Numbered from the stretch's first letter, positions 27,453 to 40,405 are shown. The stretch is DNA of 64,000 nucleotides from Acidimicrobiaceae bacterium (GCA_003132205.1 PKWY01000027.1:154340-218339); one strand, 5' to 3'. Numbers and translations: made by a program. The notes: generated from the sequence alone by a model not told the origin.

Positions 27453-28762
27453 GTTCGATCGTTCTGCGAGGTGGTCTCGTTGTTGGTGAATCGTCAGCTG
27501 AGGTGGGCGACGTGCTGATCGTCGACGGACGGATCGCGGCCGTCGGCGTCGTCGCTGACGCCCCGGGTGACGCCGTCGAAGTCGACGCCTCGGGCTGCTG
27601 GGTCGGACCGGGCCTCGTCGATCTGCACACGCATCTGCGTGAGCCTGGCCGTGAGGAGGCCGAGACAATTGAAAGCGGCGCCGCGGCGGGTGCTCTCGGG
27701 GGATTCACGGCCCTCGTGGCGATGCCCAATACTGAGCCCGCACTTGACAACGTGGCCCTGGTGTCCTACGTGCTTGACCGGGGCGCACGGACACCGCTCG
27801 ATATAGCGGTCGCCGGGGCCATCACCCAGGGTCGGCGCGGCGAGATGCTCGCGCCCCTCGCGGAGATGGCCGAGCTCGGCGTTCGGCTCTTCACTGATGA
27901 CGGCATCGGCGTGCAGGATCCTTCGCTGATGCGTCGGGCCCTCACCTACGCCAAGCCCTTGGGCGTCCGCTTGGCCCAGCACTGCGAGGATGAACTGCTT
28001 GCGGGCGGCGGATCGATGAACGAGGGGGCCGTGAGCAGCCGGCTTGGCCTGGTCGGTCGTCCCGCTCTCGCCGAGGAACTGATGGTTCTTCGCGACATCG
28101 AGCTCGTGCGGCTCACCGGGGGAGCGGTGCACTTCTTGCACCTCTCGACCAAGCGGTCGCTCGACGTGGTGGTCAGCGCGCGCAACGAAGGTCTTCCGGT
28201 CACCTTCGAGGTCGCGCCGCACCATTTCACGCTCGATGAGACGGCGTGCGAACAGTTCGACCCTTTGTTCAAGGTGCACCCGCCGCTTCGTCCGCGACGC
28301 GACGTGGAGGCCCTGCGTAAAGCAATGCGCTCGGGTCTGGTCGACGCGGTGGCGACCGATCACGCTCCGCACGCCCCGGAGCTCAAGGATCTGCCGTTTG
28401 ACGAGGCGCCCGCGGGGATGCTCGGGTTGGAGCACGTGGCGTCGCTCACCTTTGAGGCGCTCGGGTCCGAGGACGCGAGTCCTCTCCGATTCTTTGCGCT
28501 CTTGAGTCGCGGGCCCGCCCGGATAGCGCAGCTTCGCAATTCGGACGTCCGGATCCGTCACAGTGGACACGGCGGCGTGCTGGCGGCGGGCGAAGACGCC
28601 AATCTGGTGGTCTTTGATACCGAGACGCGGTGGACCGCGCGCAGCAGCGAACTGCACAGCCGAGCGACCAACTCCCCCTACGATGGCCGGGAACTGGCCG
28701 GCAAAGTCCGCGCCACGATCGCGAAGGGTCGACTCGTGGTGAACGAAGGGGTGCTGGCATGA
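27449..28762 (+). CDS. pyrC: Dihydroorotase
   Basis: GLVDLHTHLREPGREEAETIESGAAAGALGGFT, DAVATDHAPHA. Confidence 0.96.
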   Translation: MSSIVLRGGLVVGESSAEVGDVLIVDGRIAAVGVVADAPGDAVEVDASGCWVGPGLVDLHTHLREPGREEAETIESGAAAGALGGFTALVAMPNTEPALDNVALVSYVLDRGARTPLDIAVAGAITQGRRGEMLAPLAEMAELGVRLFTDDGIGVQDPSLMRRALTYAKPLGVRLAQHCEDELLAGGGSMNEGAVSSRLGLVGRPALAEELMVLRDIELVRLTGGAVHFLHLSTKRSLDVVVSARNEGLPVTFEVAPHHFTLDETACEQFDPLFKVHPPLRPRRDVEALRKAMRSGLVDAVATDHAPHAPELKDLPFDEAPAGMLGLEHVASLTFEALGSEDASPLRFFALLSRGPARIAQLRNSDVRIRHSGHGGVLAAGEDANLVVFDTETRWTARSSELHSRATNSPYDGRELAGKVRATIAKGRLVVNEGVLA

Positions 28763-29850
28763 CGCGCACTCCCTCAGTGCTGGTGCTCGCCGACGGGACG
28801 ACCTTCGAGGGCTACGCCGCCGGTCACCTGCCCGAAGAAGGGTTCACCACCGGTGAATTCGTGTTCAACACCGCGCTGAGCGGATACCAGGAGGTGATTA
28901 CCGACCCGAGCTACGCCGGTCAGGTCATCGCCTTCACCTATCCGCACATCGGGAACTACGGCGTGACGCCGCTCGACGACGAGGCGCTGCACCCGTGGTG
29001 CCACGGACTCGTCGTGCGCGACCTGTCGCCGGTTGCTTCGAACTGGCGCTCGGTCGGTCCGCTCGAAGGTTTCCTCCGCCAGCACCGGGTCCCCGCGATC
29101 GTCGGCGTCGACACCCGTCGGCTCACCCGCCACCTGCGGGCGCACGGGGCACTGCCCGGAGCCTTCGGGCACGCCAGCCCCGACGTCGTGCGCGACGCCG
29201 CGTCTCGAGCGCGGGGCACCGACGGCACCGACCTGGTGTCCAAGGTTTCGACGAGGAAGTCCTACACCGGCGGCGAGGGTGACCTGCACGTGGTGGCCTT
29301 CGACTACGGCATCAAGACCACTATGGTCGAACAGCTCGGCAGCCGGTTCCGGTTGACCGTCGTTCCTTCCTCCACCTCGGCGCAGGAAGTCCGTGACCTT
29401 CGTCCCGACGGCGTGTTCCTCTCCAACGGGCCGGGTGACCCCGCGGCGCTCGCGGACAACGTGGCGGTGGTCGGCGAGCTCGTCGGCACCGTGCCGATCT
29501 TCGGCATCTGCCTGGGCCATCAACTGCTTTCAACCGCGCTCGGGGGATCCACCTACAAACTGCCCTTCGGCCATCACGGCAGCAACCACCCCGTCCAGGA
29601 CCTCGCCACCGGCCGTATCGAGATCACGGCCCAGAACCACAACTACGCCGTTACGCCCGACTCGCTCGTTCGCGGAGTCGTGAGCCACGTGAATCTGAAT
29701 GACGGAGTAATCGAAGGGGTGTCATCGAAGGCCGACCGCTGCTTCTCGGTGCAGTACCACCCCGAGGCGGGCCCCGGCCCCCACGACGCGCGCTACCTGT
29801 TCGACCGCTTCGAATCGCTGCTTCGAAGCGGCACCCTGGAGAGTATTTGA
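28759..29850 (+). CDS. carA: Carbamoyl-phosphate synthase small subunit
   Basis: [60 protein letters not shown]. Confidence 0.97.
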   Translation: MTRTPSVLVLADGTTFEGYAAGHLPEEGFTTGEFVFNTALSGYQEVITDPSYAGQVIAFTYPHIGNYGVTPLDDEALHPWCHGLVVRDLSPVASNWRSVGPLEGFLRQHRVPAIVGVDTRRLTRHLRAHGALPGAFGHASPDVVRDAASRARGTDGTDLVSKVSTRKSYTGGEGDLHVVAFDYGIKTTMVEQLGSRFRLTVVPSSTSAQEVRDLRPDGVFLSNGPGDPAALADNVAVVGELVGTVPIFGICLGHQLLSTALGGSTYKLPFGHHGSNHPVQDLATGRIEITAQNHNYAVTPDSLVRGVVSHVNLNDGVIEGVSSKADRCFSVQYHPEAGPGPHDARYLFDRFESLLRSGTLESI

Positions 29851-32800
29851 TGCCCCGTCGCAGCGACATCCACTCGATCATGGTCATCGGATCGGGGCCG
29901 ATCGTGATCGGTCAGGCGTGCGAGTTCGACTACTCGGGCACCCAGGCCTGCCAGGTGCTGCGCAGCCGACGGCTACAAGGTGATCCTCGTCAACTCCAAT
30001 CCCGCGACGATCATGACCGATCCCGCCACGGCGGACGTCACCTACGTCGAGCCACTCGACGCCGATGTCCTCACCGACATCCTGGAGCGCGAGCGCCCCG
30101 ACGCGCTGCTGCCGACCTTGGGCGGCCAGACGGCGCTCAACCTGACGATGGAGCTCGTCCGGCGCGGCGTGACGGACCGGCTCGGTGTGGAGGTGATCGG
30201 CGCTCGACCCGAAGCGATCTCCACCGCCGAGGACCGCGAGCTCTTCAAGGCCGCGATGGCGGACATTGGGCTGGCGGTGCCCGAGTCGGGATTCGCCCGC
30301 GACGTGGACGAGGCCGTTCGAATCGCCGCTCGCATTGGCTGGCCGATCATCATCCGTCCGAGCTTCATCCTCGGCGGCGCCGGCACCGGCATCGCGGACA
30401 ACGAGGCTGACTTTCGCCGGCTCGCCGGCGAGGGAATCGCGGCGTCACCCATCGGCGAGATCCTCGTCGAGAAGTCGATCGCCGGATGGAAAGAGTACGA
30501 GCTGGAGGTCATGCGCGACGTCGCGGACAACTGCGTCGTCATATGCAGCATCGAGAACTTCGATCCCATGGGCGTGCACACTGGCGACTCGATCACCGTG
30601 GCCCCGGCGCAGACCCTTTCCGACGTCGAGTACCAGGAGATGCGCGACGACGCGTTCGCCGTGCTTCGCCGGGTGGGCGTCGAGACCGGAGGATCGAACG
30701 TGCAGTTCGCGGTGAACCCCGACACGGGCGAGCGACTCGTCATCGAGATGAACCCCCGCGTGAGCCGCTCGAGCGCACTGGCATCGAAGGCGACGGGGTT
30801 CCCCATCGCCAAGATCGCCGCCCGTCTGGCCGTGGGCTACACGCTGAACGAGATTGAGAACGACATCACCCGTGTCACGCCGGCCAGTTTCGAGCCGGTC
30901 ATTGACTACGTCGTGACGAAGATCCCCCGCTGGGCCTTCGAGAAGTTGCCGGGCGCCACTCCCGAACTCGGGACCCGCATGCAGTCGGTGGGCGAGGTGA
31001 TGGCCATCGGACGAAACTTCGCCGAGTCGTTGCAGAAGGCGATCCGCTCGCTCGAACAGGGGCGTCTCGGATTCGCGCTGGGCAGTGACTCCGAGTTCCT
31101 GACCCTGGATCTCGAGACGCTCTGGCACCGTTGCGAGGTGGCCACCCCCGAGCGGCTCTTCGCACTGCACGAGGTGATGTGGCGTGGAGCGGGCATCGAC
31201 GAGGTCGTCGAGCGTACCCGGATCGATCGTTGGTTCATCCATCAACTGGCCGAGATAATCGAGCGCGAGCGAGAGTTGCATCACGGTCTGGATCTGTCCT
31301 CGCTCGACCGTCGAGGTTGGCTGCGCTACAAGCAATGGGGATTTTCTGACCCCCAGATCGCCAACCTGACGGGCCGCACGACGAGCGACGTCGCGCGGCT
31401 TCGTCGCGAGGCCGGGGTGCACACCGTCTTCAAGACGGTCGACACGTGCGCGGCCGAGTTCGAAGCGGCGACGCCGTACCACTACAGCACGTATGAGGAC
31501 ACGACCGAGGTCGAGCTTTCACCGCGCGACCGGGTCATCATCCTCGGATCGGGTCCCAACCGGATCGGCCAAGGTATCGAGTTCGACTACTGCTGCGTCC
31601 ACGCGTCGATGGCGTTGCGCGATATGGGTTTCGAAACGGTGATGGTGAACTGCAACCCCGAGACCGTATCGACCGACTACTCGACGTCGGACCGGCTCTA
31701 CTTCGAGCCGCTCACCCCCGAAGACCTCGCTGAGGTCATCCTCGCCGAGCAGGCGGCCTGTACCGACGGCGCGCGCATCGTCGGGGTGGTCGTATCGCTC
31801 GGTGGGCAGACGCCGCTCAAGCTGTCGCACTCGATCGACAGTTCCTTGGTGCTCGGCACGCCGGTCGCGTCGATCGACGCCGCTGAGGACCGCGAGCAGT
31901 GGTCGTCGATCTGCTCCTCGCTCGGACTTCGCCAACCGCCGGGCGACGTCGCGCTCACGTTGAAGCAAGCCAAGGCCATCGTGAAGAAGATCGGCTACCC
32001 GGTACTCGTTCGGCCCAGCTACGTGCTGGGTGGCCGTGCGATGGAGATCGTCTACGACGACACGGCGCTCGAAAGGGTGATGAACGACCTCACGAGCTCG
32101 CACGGTTCGCTCGCCCGGGAGGGAGGGGCCTCCCAGAGCCGCCCCATCCTCCTCGACAGCTTCCTCGAAGACGCCATCGAGGTTGACGTCGACGCGGTGC
32201 GCGACGCCACGGGCGACATCTTCATCGCCGGCATCATGGAGCACGTCGAAGAGGCCGGCGTGCACTCGGGGGACTCGGCGTGCGCCCTGCCTCCCCAGTC
32301 GCTCAGCCGCCGCGTGCTCGACACCCTCGACGACCACACCCGCAAGATCGCCGACGCACTTGGCGTCGTCGGGCTGATCAACGTGCAGTACGCGGTGAAG
32401 GACGAAGAGGTGTTCGTGCTCGAGGCGAACCCCCGCGCCAGCCGCACGGTTCCTTTCGTCGCGAAGGCGACCGGCGTGCAACTGGCTCAAGTGGCCGTGC
32501 GCGTCATGATGGGCCATTCGCTCGGCGAGCTTCGCGCCCAGGACATCGTTCCCGCCACGACCCCCCAGCCCATCTACGTCAGCGTGAAGGAAGCGGTCCT
32601 ACCCTTCAGTCGTTTCCCGGGTGTCGACACCGTGCTCGGGCCCGAGATGCGCTCGACGGGCGAGGTCATGGGCATCGGCGAGAGTTTCGGCATCGCGTTC
32701 GCGAAAGCCCAACTCGCCGCGGGAACGCGACTTCCCGACACCGGCCAGGTCTTCATGTCCCTCGCCGACCGTGACAAGGTGAACGGGCTCAATCTCGCCC

Positions 32801-33144
32801 GCCAGCTCGTTGAGCTCGGTTTCACCATCGCCGCCACCGTCGGCACCGCGGGCTATCTCCGCGCCCATGACGTTCCGGTCGAGACGCTGGTCGGCAAGAT
32901 CGGACTCGCCGACATGGGGGCCGACGCCGTCTCGATGATTCGGTCGGGTGAAGTGCAGCTCGTCGTGAACACCCCGTCGGGAGGAGGGGCCCGCGCTGAC
33001 GGAGCCTCGATTCGAACTACGTGCGTCGTGCACGCGGTGCCGTGCCTGACGACGCTGAGCGCCGGGTTCGCCGCGGCGAAGGGGATTGCCGACACCCGCT
33101 CGCAAGGTTGGCGCGTGCACTCTCTCCAAGAGCTCCACGGGTGA
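29850..33144 (+). CDS. carB: Carbamoyl-phosphate synthase large subunit, interrupted by an apparent +1 frameshift near 29964
   Basis: N-terminus [38 protein letters not shown] in frame 29850; continues as [20 protein letters not shown] in the next frame to 33144. Confidence 0.93.
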
Positions 33145-34052
33145 GCGTCGACCTCAGCGCCAAGGTGGGCGAGGTGAGCTTGCGCTCGCTCGTGCTCACC
33201 GCAGCGGGCACCGCCGGCCATGGCGACGAGCTCGCGGGCTACGGGGACCTCGGTGAGCTCGGCGCGGTCGTGACGAAGTCTCTCGCGGCCTTCGCCTGGG
33301 AGGGTAACCCGCCACCACGGATCGCCGCATCGGGCGAGCACATGTTGAACGCGGTGGGCCTCTCGGGACCGGGGGTCGAGGCGTGGCGCGCTGGCTACCT
33401 GCCGGCGTTGCGGGCGCGCGGCGCGACGGTCGTTGGTTCGATCTGGGGCCGCACCGCCGCGGAGTTCGCCGAGGCCGCCGAAGCGATGCGCGGGGCCGAC
33501 GTCGTCGCTCTCGAAGTGAACGCGAGCTGTCCCAACCTCGAAGGCCGCTCGGCCATCTTCGCGCACTCCGTCGACGCGACCAGAGCGGTCGTCGAGGCGT
33601 CACGACGCGCCGATCTTCCGCTTTGGATCAAGTTGAGTCCGAACACCCCCGACCTCGTCGCCATCGCCGGAGCCGCCCTCGAAGCGGGGGCCGCCGCGCT
33701 GGTGCTCGTGAACACCGTGCTCGGCATGACGATCGACATCGAGCGGCGCCGTCCTTCGCTCGGCAACGGTGGCGGGGGAGTCAGCGGGCCGGGCATCCTT
33801 CCCATCGCCCTTCGCGCCGTCTACGAATGCCGTGAGGCGTTCCCGTCGGCGCCCATCGTGGGCGTCGGCGGCATCCAACGCGGCGAGGATGCGATAGCCA
33901 TGGTCATGGCCGGGGCCAACGCGATTGAAGTCGGGACCGCGACCTTCGCCAACCCCCGAGCCCCGTGGATCATCCAACGTGGCGTCGAGAAGTGGCTGCG
34001 CCGCCACGGCGTTAGCGCCATTAGTGAATTGATAGGAGTAGCCCATGGCTGA
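33141..34052 (+). CDS. pyrD: Dihydroorotate dehydrogenase, class 1 (Cys-type)
   Basis: [36 protein letters not shown] start 33141 overlapping carB stop. Confidence 0.93.
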   Translation: MSVDLSAKVGEVSLRSLVLTAAGTAGHGDELAGYGDLGELGAVVTKSLAAFAWEGNPPPRIAASGEHMLNAVGLSGPGVEAWRAGYLPALRARGATVVGSIWGRTAAEFAEAAEAMRGADVVALEVNASCPNLEGRSAIFAHSVDATRAVVEASRRADLPLWIKLSPNTPDLVAIAGAALEAGAAALVLVNTVLGMTIDIERRRPSLGNGGGGVSGPGILPIALRAVYECREAFPSAPIVGVGGIQRGEDAIAMVMAGANAIEVGTATFANPRAPWIIQRGVEKWLRRHGVSAISELIGVAHG

Positions 34053-34881
34053 TTCATTCGGCGAGCGACTGCAAGAGCGCATACGGGCTCTCGGGCCACT
34101 GTGCGTTGGCATCGATCCGAGCCGCCAGTTGCTCGAGTCGTGGGGGAGAACGGATTCGGTCGAAGGGCTGGAGTTCTTCTCGCTCGCGGTCCTGGAGGCG
34201 GTGACCGACACCGCCGCGGTCATCAAGCCCCAGGTCGCGTTCTTCGAGCGTTTCGGCTCGGCGGGGTTCCGGGTGCTCGAGCGTTTGATCGCGGATGCGC
34301 GTGACGCGCACGTGATGGTCATCGGTGACGCGAAGCGCGCTGACATCGGATCGACCAACGAAGGTTACGCCGAAGCGTGGCTGCACGACCGCTCCCCACT
34401 GTGCTGCGACGCCGTGACGGTGAATCCGTACCTGGGTTTCGCCGCCCTCGAGCCGCTGCTGAGTGCGGCGTCGGCGACCGGTCGGGGCGTCTTCGTGCTC
34501 TCGGCGACCTCGAACAGTGACGAACGGGCGATCCAGAGTGCTCGTACGAGTGAGAACGAGAGCGTCGAAGAGATGGTGCTGCGCACGGTCGCGGGCTTCA
34601 ACAAGCGCGACGACGGCCTGGGATCAGTGGGCATCGTGCTCGGCGCGACGCGCGACAAGCCCCGCTTTAACCTCGCCTCCTTGGGCGGTCCCTACCTCGT
34701 TCCGGGGGTCGGAATGCAGGGCGCAACCCCCGAAAACGTCGCTCGAATCTTCGATCGCTGCCCCCCGGGGACGGTGCTGGTGAGCGTGAGCAGGGCCATT
34801 CTCCAGGCCGGTCCTGAAAGGGCTGGGCTGCGCGACGCCGCCCAGCGCTGGCGCGACGATCTGAGCGGGGCACTTCTCTAG
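34045..34881 (+). CDS. pyrF: Orotidine 5'-phosphate decarboxylase
   Basis: LCVGIDPS, VIKPQVAFFERFGSAG, VIGDAKRADIGSTNEGYA, LVPGVGMQG. Confidence 0.95.
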   Translation: MADSFGERLQERIRALGPLCVGIDPSRQLLESWGRTDSVEGLEFFSLAVLEAVTDTAAVIKPQVAFFERFGSAGFRVLERLIADARDAHVMVIGDAKRADIGSTNEGYAEAWLHDRSPLCCDAVTVNPYLGFAALEPLLSAASATGRGVFVLSATSNSDERAIQSARTSENESVEEMVLRTVAGFNKRDDGLGSVGIVLGATRDKPRFNLASLGGPYLVPGVGMQGATPENVARIFDRCPPGTVLVSVSRAILQAGPERAGLRDAAQRWRDDLSGALL

Positions 34882-34915
34882 GGCAAAGTGGCCTGGACAG
34901 GAGTATTCTGGCTTT

Positions 34916-35236
34916 GTGACCCCAACTCCTCCTTCTCTCTCGCACGAACAGCGGGTTGAGGCGTCGCGCCTCGCGGTAGCGAATCGTCGGCGTCGCGCGG
35001 AAGTGAAGCGTTTGGTCAAGACCGGCGAGCTCTCGCTCGAGGAGACATTCGATCTTGCCAAGCGCGAGGAATGCGTCGCGCAGATGCGCGCGTACGACCT
35101 CATCAGCGCGCTGCCCGCCATTGGCGAGGTCAAGGCCGGTCGCATCATGAAGAACGCGTCGATTGCTCAGACGCGTCGAATCCGAGGCCTGGGACCGAAG
35201 CAACGAGCCGAACTGTTCCGCGCCCTTGTCCGATAA
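34916..35236 (+). CDS. mihF: Actinobacterial integration host factor (mIHF)
   Basis: RRRAEVKRLVKTGELSLEETF...ALPAIGEVKAGRIM...GLGPKQRAELF. Confidence 0.92.
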   Translation: MTPTPPSLSHEQRVEASRLAVANRRRRAEVKRLVKTGELSLEETFDLAKREECVAQMRAYDLISALPAIGEVKAGRIMKNASIAQTRRIRGLGPKQRAELFRALVR

Positions 35237-35792
35237 ACCGATTGTCGCAGTCCTCATTGGTCCGGGCGGCGTGGGCAAGGGAACACTTGCCAAACGCCTT
35301 GTGGAGTCTGATGACCACCTGTGGCTGAGCCGCAGTTGGACGACGCGCCCGCGTCGGGCGAGCGAAAAAGGCACCGAGTACGTCTTCGTCGAACGTGAGA
35401 CGTTCCAGCGCGCGATTGACGACAACCAGTTCCTCGAGTGGGCGGAGTTCCACGGCAACCTTTACGGCACGCCGCTACCCACCGCGCCGGACGACTCCGA
35501 CGTGCTGCTCGAGATCGAGGTGCAGGGGGCCGAGCAGGTTCGTCGCGAGATACCGGACGCGGTGGTGTTCTTGATCCTTCCTCCGTCGATGCGTGACCTC
35601 GAAGAGCGCCTGCGCGCGAGGGGCGATCAGGACGAGCACGTGGCCCTGCGACTCTCAAGCGCCCCTCAGGAATTGGCCAAGGGCCATGATTTGGCCTCGT
35701 ATGTGGTCATAAACGACGATATCGAGAGGGCCACCGCGGAAATCCTCTCTATACTGGAAGAACTCCGCCGGCTTCGGCGCGACCCCTCGTAA
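35226..35792 (+). CDS. gmk: Guanylate kinase
   Basis: LIGPGGVGKGTLAKRL, SRSWTTRPRRASEKGTEYVFV, LEWAEFHGNLYGTP. Confidence 0.96.
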   Translation: MSDKPIVAVLIGPGGVGKGTLAKRLVESDDHLWLSRSWTTRPRRASEKGTEYVFVERETFQRAIDDNQFLEWAEFHGNLYGTPLPTAPDDSDVLLEIEVQGAEQVRREIPDAVVFLILPPSMRDLEERLRARGDQDEHVALRLSSAPQELAKGHDLASYVVINDDIERATAEILSILEELRRLRRDPS

Positions 35793-35800
35793 AAGGACTA

Positions 35801-36160
35801 ATGCCCATGGCCGATCGCCCAACCCTCGTTGACCCGCCCATCGAGACCTTGCTGCACAAGGTCGGTGACTCGAAGTTCACCCTCGTCGCCGTCACCGCCA
35901 TTCGCGCGCGAGAGATCAACGAGTACTACAACGGACTGGGCTCGGGTCACGGCGCCTTGATCCCGCCGCAGGTGACGTCGCTCTCCAACAAGTCGCTGTC
36001 GCTCGCCATGGAAGAGCTCTACCAGGGCAAGCTTGAGTTCCACCGTCCGACTGCTGAAGAACTTGAAGCAGAGCGACTCCAGGCGCAGGCTTTGGAGCAG
36101 GCCCGCCAGGACGCCAACAGCGACCTGGACGCCTTCACCGATGCCCTCCGCGACGCCTAA
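35801..36160 (+). CDS. rpoZ: RNA polymerase omega subunit
   Basis: PPIETLLHKVGDSKFTLVAVTAIRAREINEYYNGLG; between gmk and coaBC. Confidence 0.93.
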   Translation: MPMADRPTLVDPPIETLLHKVGDSKFTLVAVTAIRAREINEYYNGLGSGHGALIPPQVTSLSNKSLSLAMEELYQGKLEFHRPTAEELEAERLQAQALEQARQDANSDLDAFTDALRDA

Positions 36161-37369
36161 GTCGTCGTCACCTCGCATTGTCCTAGGAGTTGCCGGCGGC
36201 ATCGCCGCCTACAAGTCCGTTGATCTGCTGCGTCGCCTTCGCGAAGCTGGTTTTCACGTAGCGCCGGTGCTCACTCCAGACGCGACCCGTTTCGTGGGAG
36301 CAGTCACGTTTTCCGCGCTCGCGAGCGAGCCGGCGCGCACGACCCTCTACGGCGACCCGACGACGCCCATTCCGCACACCTACCTCGGCCAGAGCGCGGA
36401 CCTCATCGTCGTGGCGCCCGCGACGGCTCACCTCATCGCGAGGTACGCCATGGGCCTCGCCGACGATCTACTCACCGCCACCCTGCTGGCTTCGCGCGCC
36501 CCCGTGCTGCTCTGTCCCGCGATGCACACTGAGATGTGGGAGCAGCCCTCGGTGCAGGAGAACCTCGCGACCCTTCGCCGCAGGGGGGTTCTCGTCATGG
36601 AGCCGGCGACGGGTGTCCTGGCTGGAGGTGACGTGGGAGCCGGGCGAATGCGCGAACCCGAGGAGATTCTCGATCTCGTCGAGCACATCGTTCGTGGTTA
36701 CCGTGGTCCGCTCAGCGGGAAACGAATCCTCATAACCGCCGGCGGAACCCGCGAGGCGATCGATCCGGTGCGTGTGCTTTCCAACCGTTCGTCAGGTCGC
36801 CAGGGCTACGCCCTCGCCGAGGTGGCCCACCGCCTCGGCGCCAAGGTCACGCTCATTTCGACCGTCGCGCTGCCGCTCGCCCTCGACGTCGTACGCGACG
36901 TCGAGGAGGTGGCGGTGCAGAGCGCCGCTCAGATGCACGAGGCCGTCATGTCGAGGCTCGAAGAGAACGACGCGGTCATCATGGCCGCCGCGGTATCCGA
37001 CTTCACGGTGAAGCCCTCATCGAAGAAGTTGAAGAAGGACACGGGGCTACCCGAACTCGTCTTCGAGCCGACGAGCGACATCGTGCTCGACCTCGTCGCG
37101 AATCGTTCCAAGAGTCAGGTCATCGTCGGTTTCGCCGCTGAGACGAACGACGTGAACGACAACGCGCTCGCCAAGCTTCGCAAGAAGAATGTCGATTTGC
37201 TCGTCGTGAACGACGTCGGCGCCCCGGGCGTTGGATTCGAGCACGAAACGAATGAGGTGACGCTGCTCGACCGCCGCGAATCGAGCGAGACCATCTCCTT
37301 GCGTTCGAAAGAAGCCATCTCGTACGAGATCTTGACTAGGGTGGCTTCATTGTTAACTCAAGGAGCCTC

Positions 37370-37373
<4 letters not shown>
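36141..37373 (+). CDS. coaBC: Bifunctional phosphopantothenoylcysteine decarboxylase/synthase
   Basis: [67 protein letters not shown]. Confidence 0.95.
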
Positions 37374-38566
<1,193 letters not shown>

Positions 38567-38568
38567 GC

Positions 38569-40281
38569 GTGACCGCCTTGCGTGCGGTTCGCGTCATCAC
38601 CGAGGTTGCCGCGGTCGACCGCCCGTTCGACTACGCGCTTACCGAGGCGACCAGCCACTGCGCGATCGGTGACCGGGTTCGAATCGACTTCAACAACCGC
38701 TCAGTGCGCGGCTGGGTCATCGACGAGGTCGAGCCCGACCGCGAGCTCAAGCCCCTCACCAAGTGGCTCGGCTACGGTCCGCCCCCGTCGTTGCTCGAAC
38801 TGCTGCGCTGGGCGAGCGTGCGGTGGTACAGCCCGCTCTCCAGGTTTCTGATCTCCTCGTCGCCCAAGCGACTCGTCACGGTTCTGCCCGACGCGCCGCC
38901 GTCGACGGCCCTGAGCGGCGTGGTCATGATGAGCGCGCTCACGCTTGGGCCCGGCGTGATCCAGAGCGCGCCGACCACCGATCCGCTGCCCTTGATCCTC
39001 GGGGCGTACGAGATCTCGCGCCATCGACCGGGGTCGCTGCTCATCCTCGTGCCGACCGAAGCGTGGGCGAGTCGCCTGCGTGGGCGTCTTGAGCAGCGAG
39101 GATGCGCGGTGGCGTCGCGAGAGGCCGAGTGGGATCGCATGCGCGCCGGCTGGCCCGTCGTCGTCGGTTCTCGCGGCACGGCGTTGGCGCCGGTACCCGT
39201 GGTCGCGGGTGCGGTGATTATCGACGCGGACGACGAGGCCTACCGCTCCGAAGCGACGCCGACGTGGGACGCGCTGAGCATGCTGCGCGAGCGCTGCCGA
39301 CGCGAGGGCGCGCCACTGTGGGCGACGTCCATGATCCCCTCGCCGGTGTTGCTCGGTGACGCAGGGTTTGCGAAAGTTCCCGACGTGGCGCAAGGATGGC
39401 CGCGGGTCCAGGTGATTGATCGGCGAAACAGTGACCCGCGCGATGGCGTCTTGTCGCGCGACGCCCTCGACGCGGCCCATCGCGCGCTCAAGGGCGATGA
39501 TGCGGTCGCAGTGGTTGTTGTCCTGCAGCGCTTGGGGACGGGCCGTCTCTTCGCCTGTCGGAAGTGCGGGGAGCTGGCACGCTGCGCCCAATGCGGGCAA
39601 GGCGAGGAGGAAGTCGATTCGCAGTTGGCGTGCCGCGACCGGCACGAGCTGCGCGCCAATTTCTGTCGGTCCTGCGGTGCCACGAACTTGAAGCGCGTGC
39701 GTGCGGGTGTCACGACGCTGGCTCGCGACGTCGCGGCCCAACTCTCCCAAGCGGTCACCGAGATCACCGCGGCGGGAGACGACGCCATGCCCCTCGCCCG
39801 CGTCGTGGTCGGCACCGAAGCCGTATGGCAACGGGTCCGCCGATGCGGCGTGGTTATCTTCGTGGACTTCGATCAGTATCTCCTGGCTCCGCGCGAATCA
39901 GCGAGGCGCAGCGCCATCACCGCGGTCGGAAAGGCCGGGCGCCTGGTCGGATCGCGGCGCGAGGGTCGCGGGGAGGTGGTGATGCAGACCCGCCGCGGCG
40001 ACGATCCGGTGGTTCGTGGCTTGGAGCATGGCGAGTTCGACGCGCTCATCGACGACGACGTCACGACCGCGAAGCTTCTGGCGCTGCCCCCTTACGGGGC
40101 CGTCGCCAACGTCTCCGGCGAGGCCGCGGCTGACTTCGTCTCGCTGCTGGGGGCCGCGCCGGTCTCAGTGCACGAGGTCGCCAACGGTTTCGTCGTTCGT
40201 GCAAGAGACGTGGACACCCTCGCGACGGCGCTTCGATCAGTGGCGCGCCCCGCCGGCAGGGTCCGCGTGGCGGTCGAGTGA
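38569..40281 (+). CDS. priA: Primosomal protein N' (PriA)-like, degenerate helicase
   Basis: N-terminal PriA 3'BD-like region; Zn-binding CRKCGELARCAQC...CRSCGATN; no Walker A visible. Confidence 0.88.
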   Translation: MTALRAVRVITEVAAVDRPFDYALTEATSHCAIGDRVRIDFNNRSVRGWVIDEVEPDRELKPLTKWLGYGPPPSLLELLRWASVRWYSPLSRFLISSSPKRLVTVLPDAPPSTALSGVVMMSALTLGPGVIQSAPTTDPLPLILGAYEISRHRPGSLLILVPTEAWASRLRGRLEQRGCAVASREAEWDRMRAGWPVVVGSRGTALAPVPVVAGAVIIDADDEAYRSEATPTWDALSMLRERCRREGAPLWATSMIPSPVLLGDAGFAKVPDVAQGWPRVQVIDRRNSDPRDGVLSRDALDAAHRALKGDDAVAVVVVLQRLGTGRLFACRKCGELARCAQCGQGEEEVDSQLACRDRHELRANFCRSCGATNLKRVRAGVTTLARDVAAQLSQAVTEITAAGDDAMPLARVVVGTEAVWQRVRRCGVVIFVDFDQYLLAPRESARRSAITAVGKAGRLVGSRREGRGEVVMQTRRGDDPVVRGLEHGEFDALIDDDVTTAKLLALPPYGAVANVSGEAAADFVSLLGAAPVSVHEVANGFVVRARDVDTLATALRSVARPAGRVRVAVE

Positions 40282-40405
40282 TTGTTCCCACGTCAACGTG
40301 ATTTTCGACCCATGGAAGTGACAAAAGTCCCCACCCGAACGCGAGAGTTTCTCATTCTTCTTGCTTACATTCAAATCATCGGTTGGATTTGATCAAGGAG
40401 AAGTC

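Noticed and set aside
27494-28657. 387-aa minus-strand ORF opposite pyrC
   Set aside because: Antisense shadow of dihydroorotase.
30445-31482. 345-aa minus-strand ORF opposite carB
   Set aside because: Shadow ORF; the plus strand carries unmistakable CarB sequence and the minus translation is low-complexity Arg/Asp/His/Val-rich.
40282-40405. CACG-TCAA-CGTG small inverted repeat after priA
   Set aside because: Only 4-bp arms and no supporting context.
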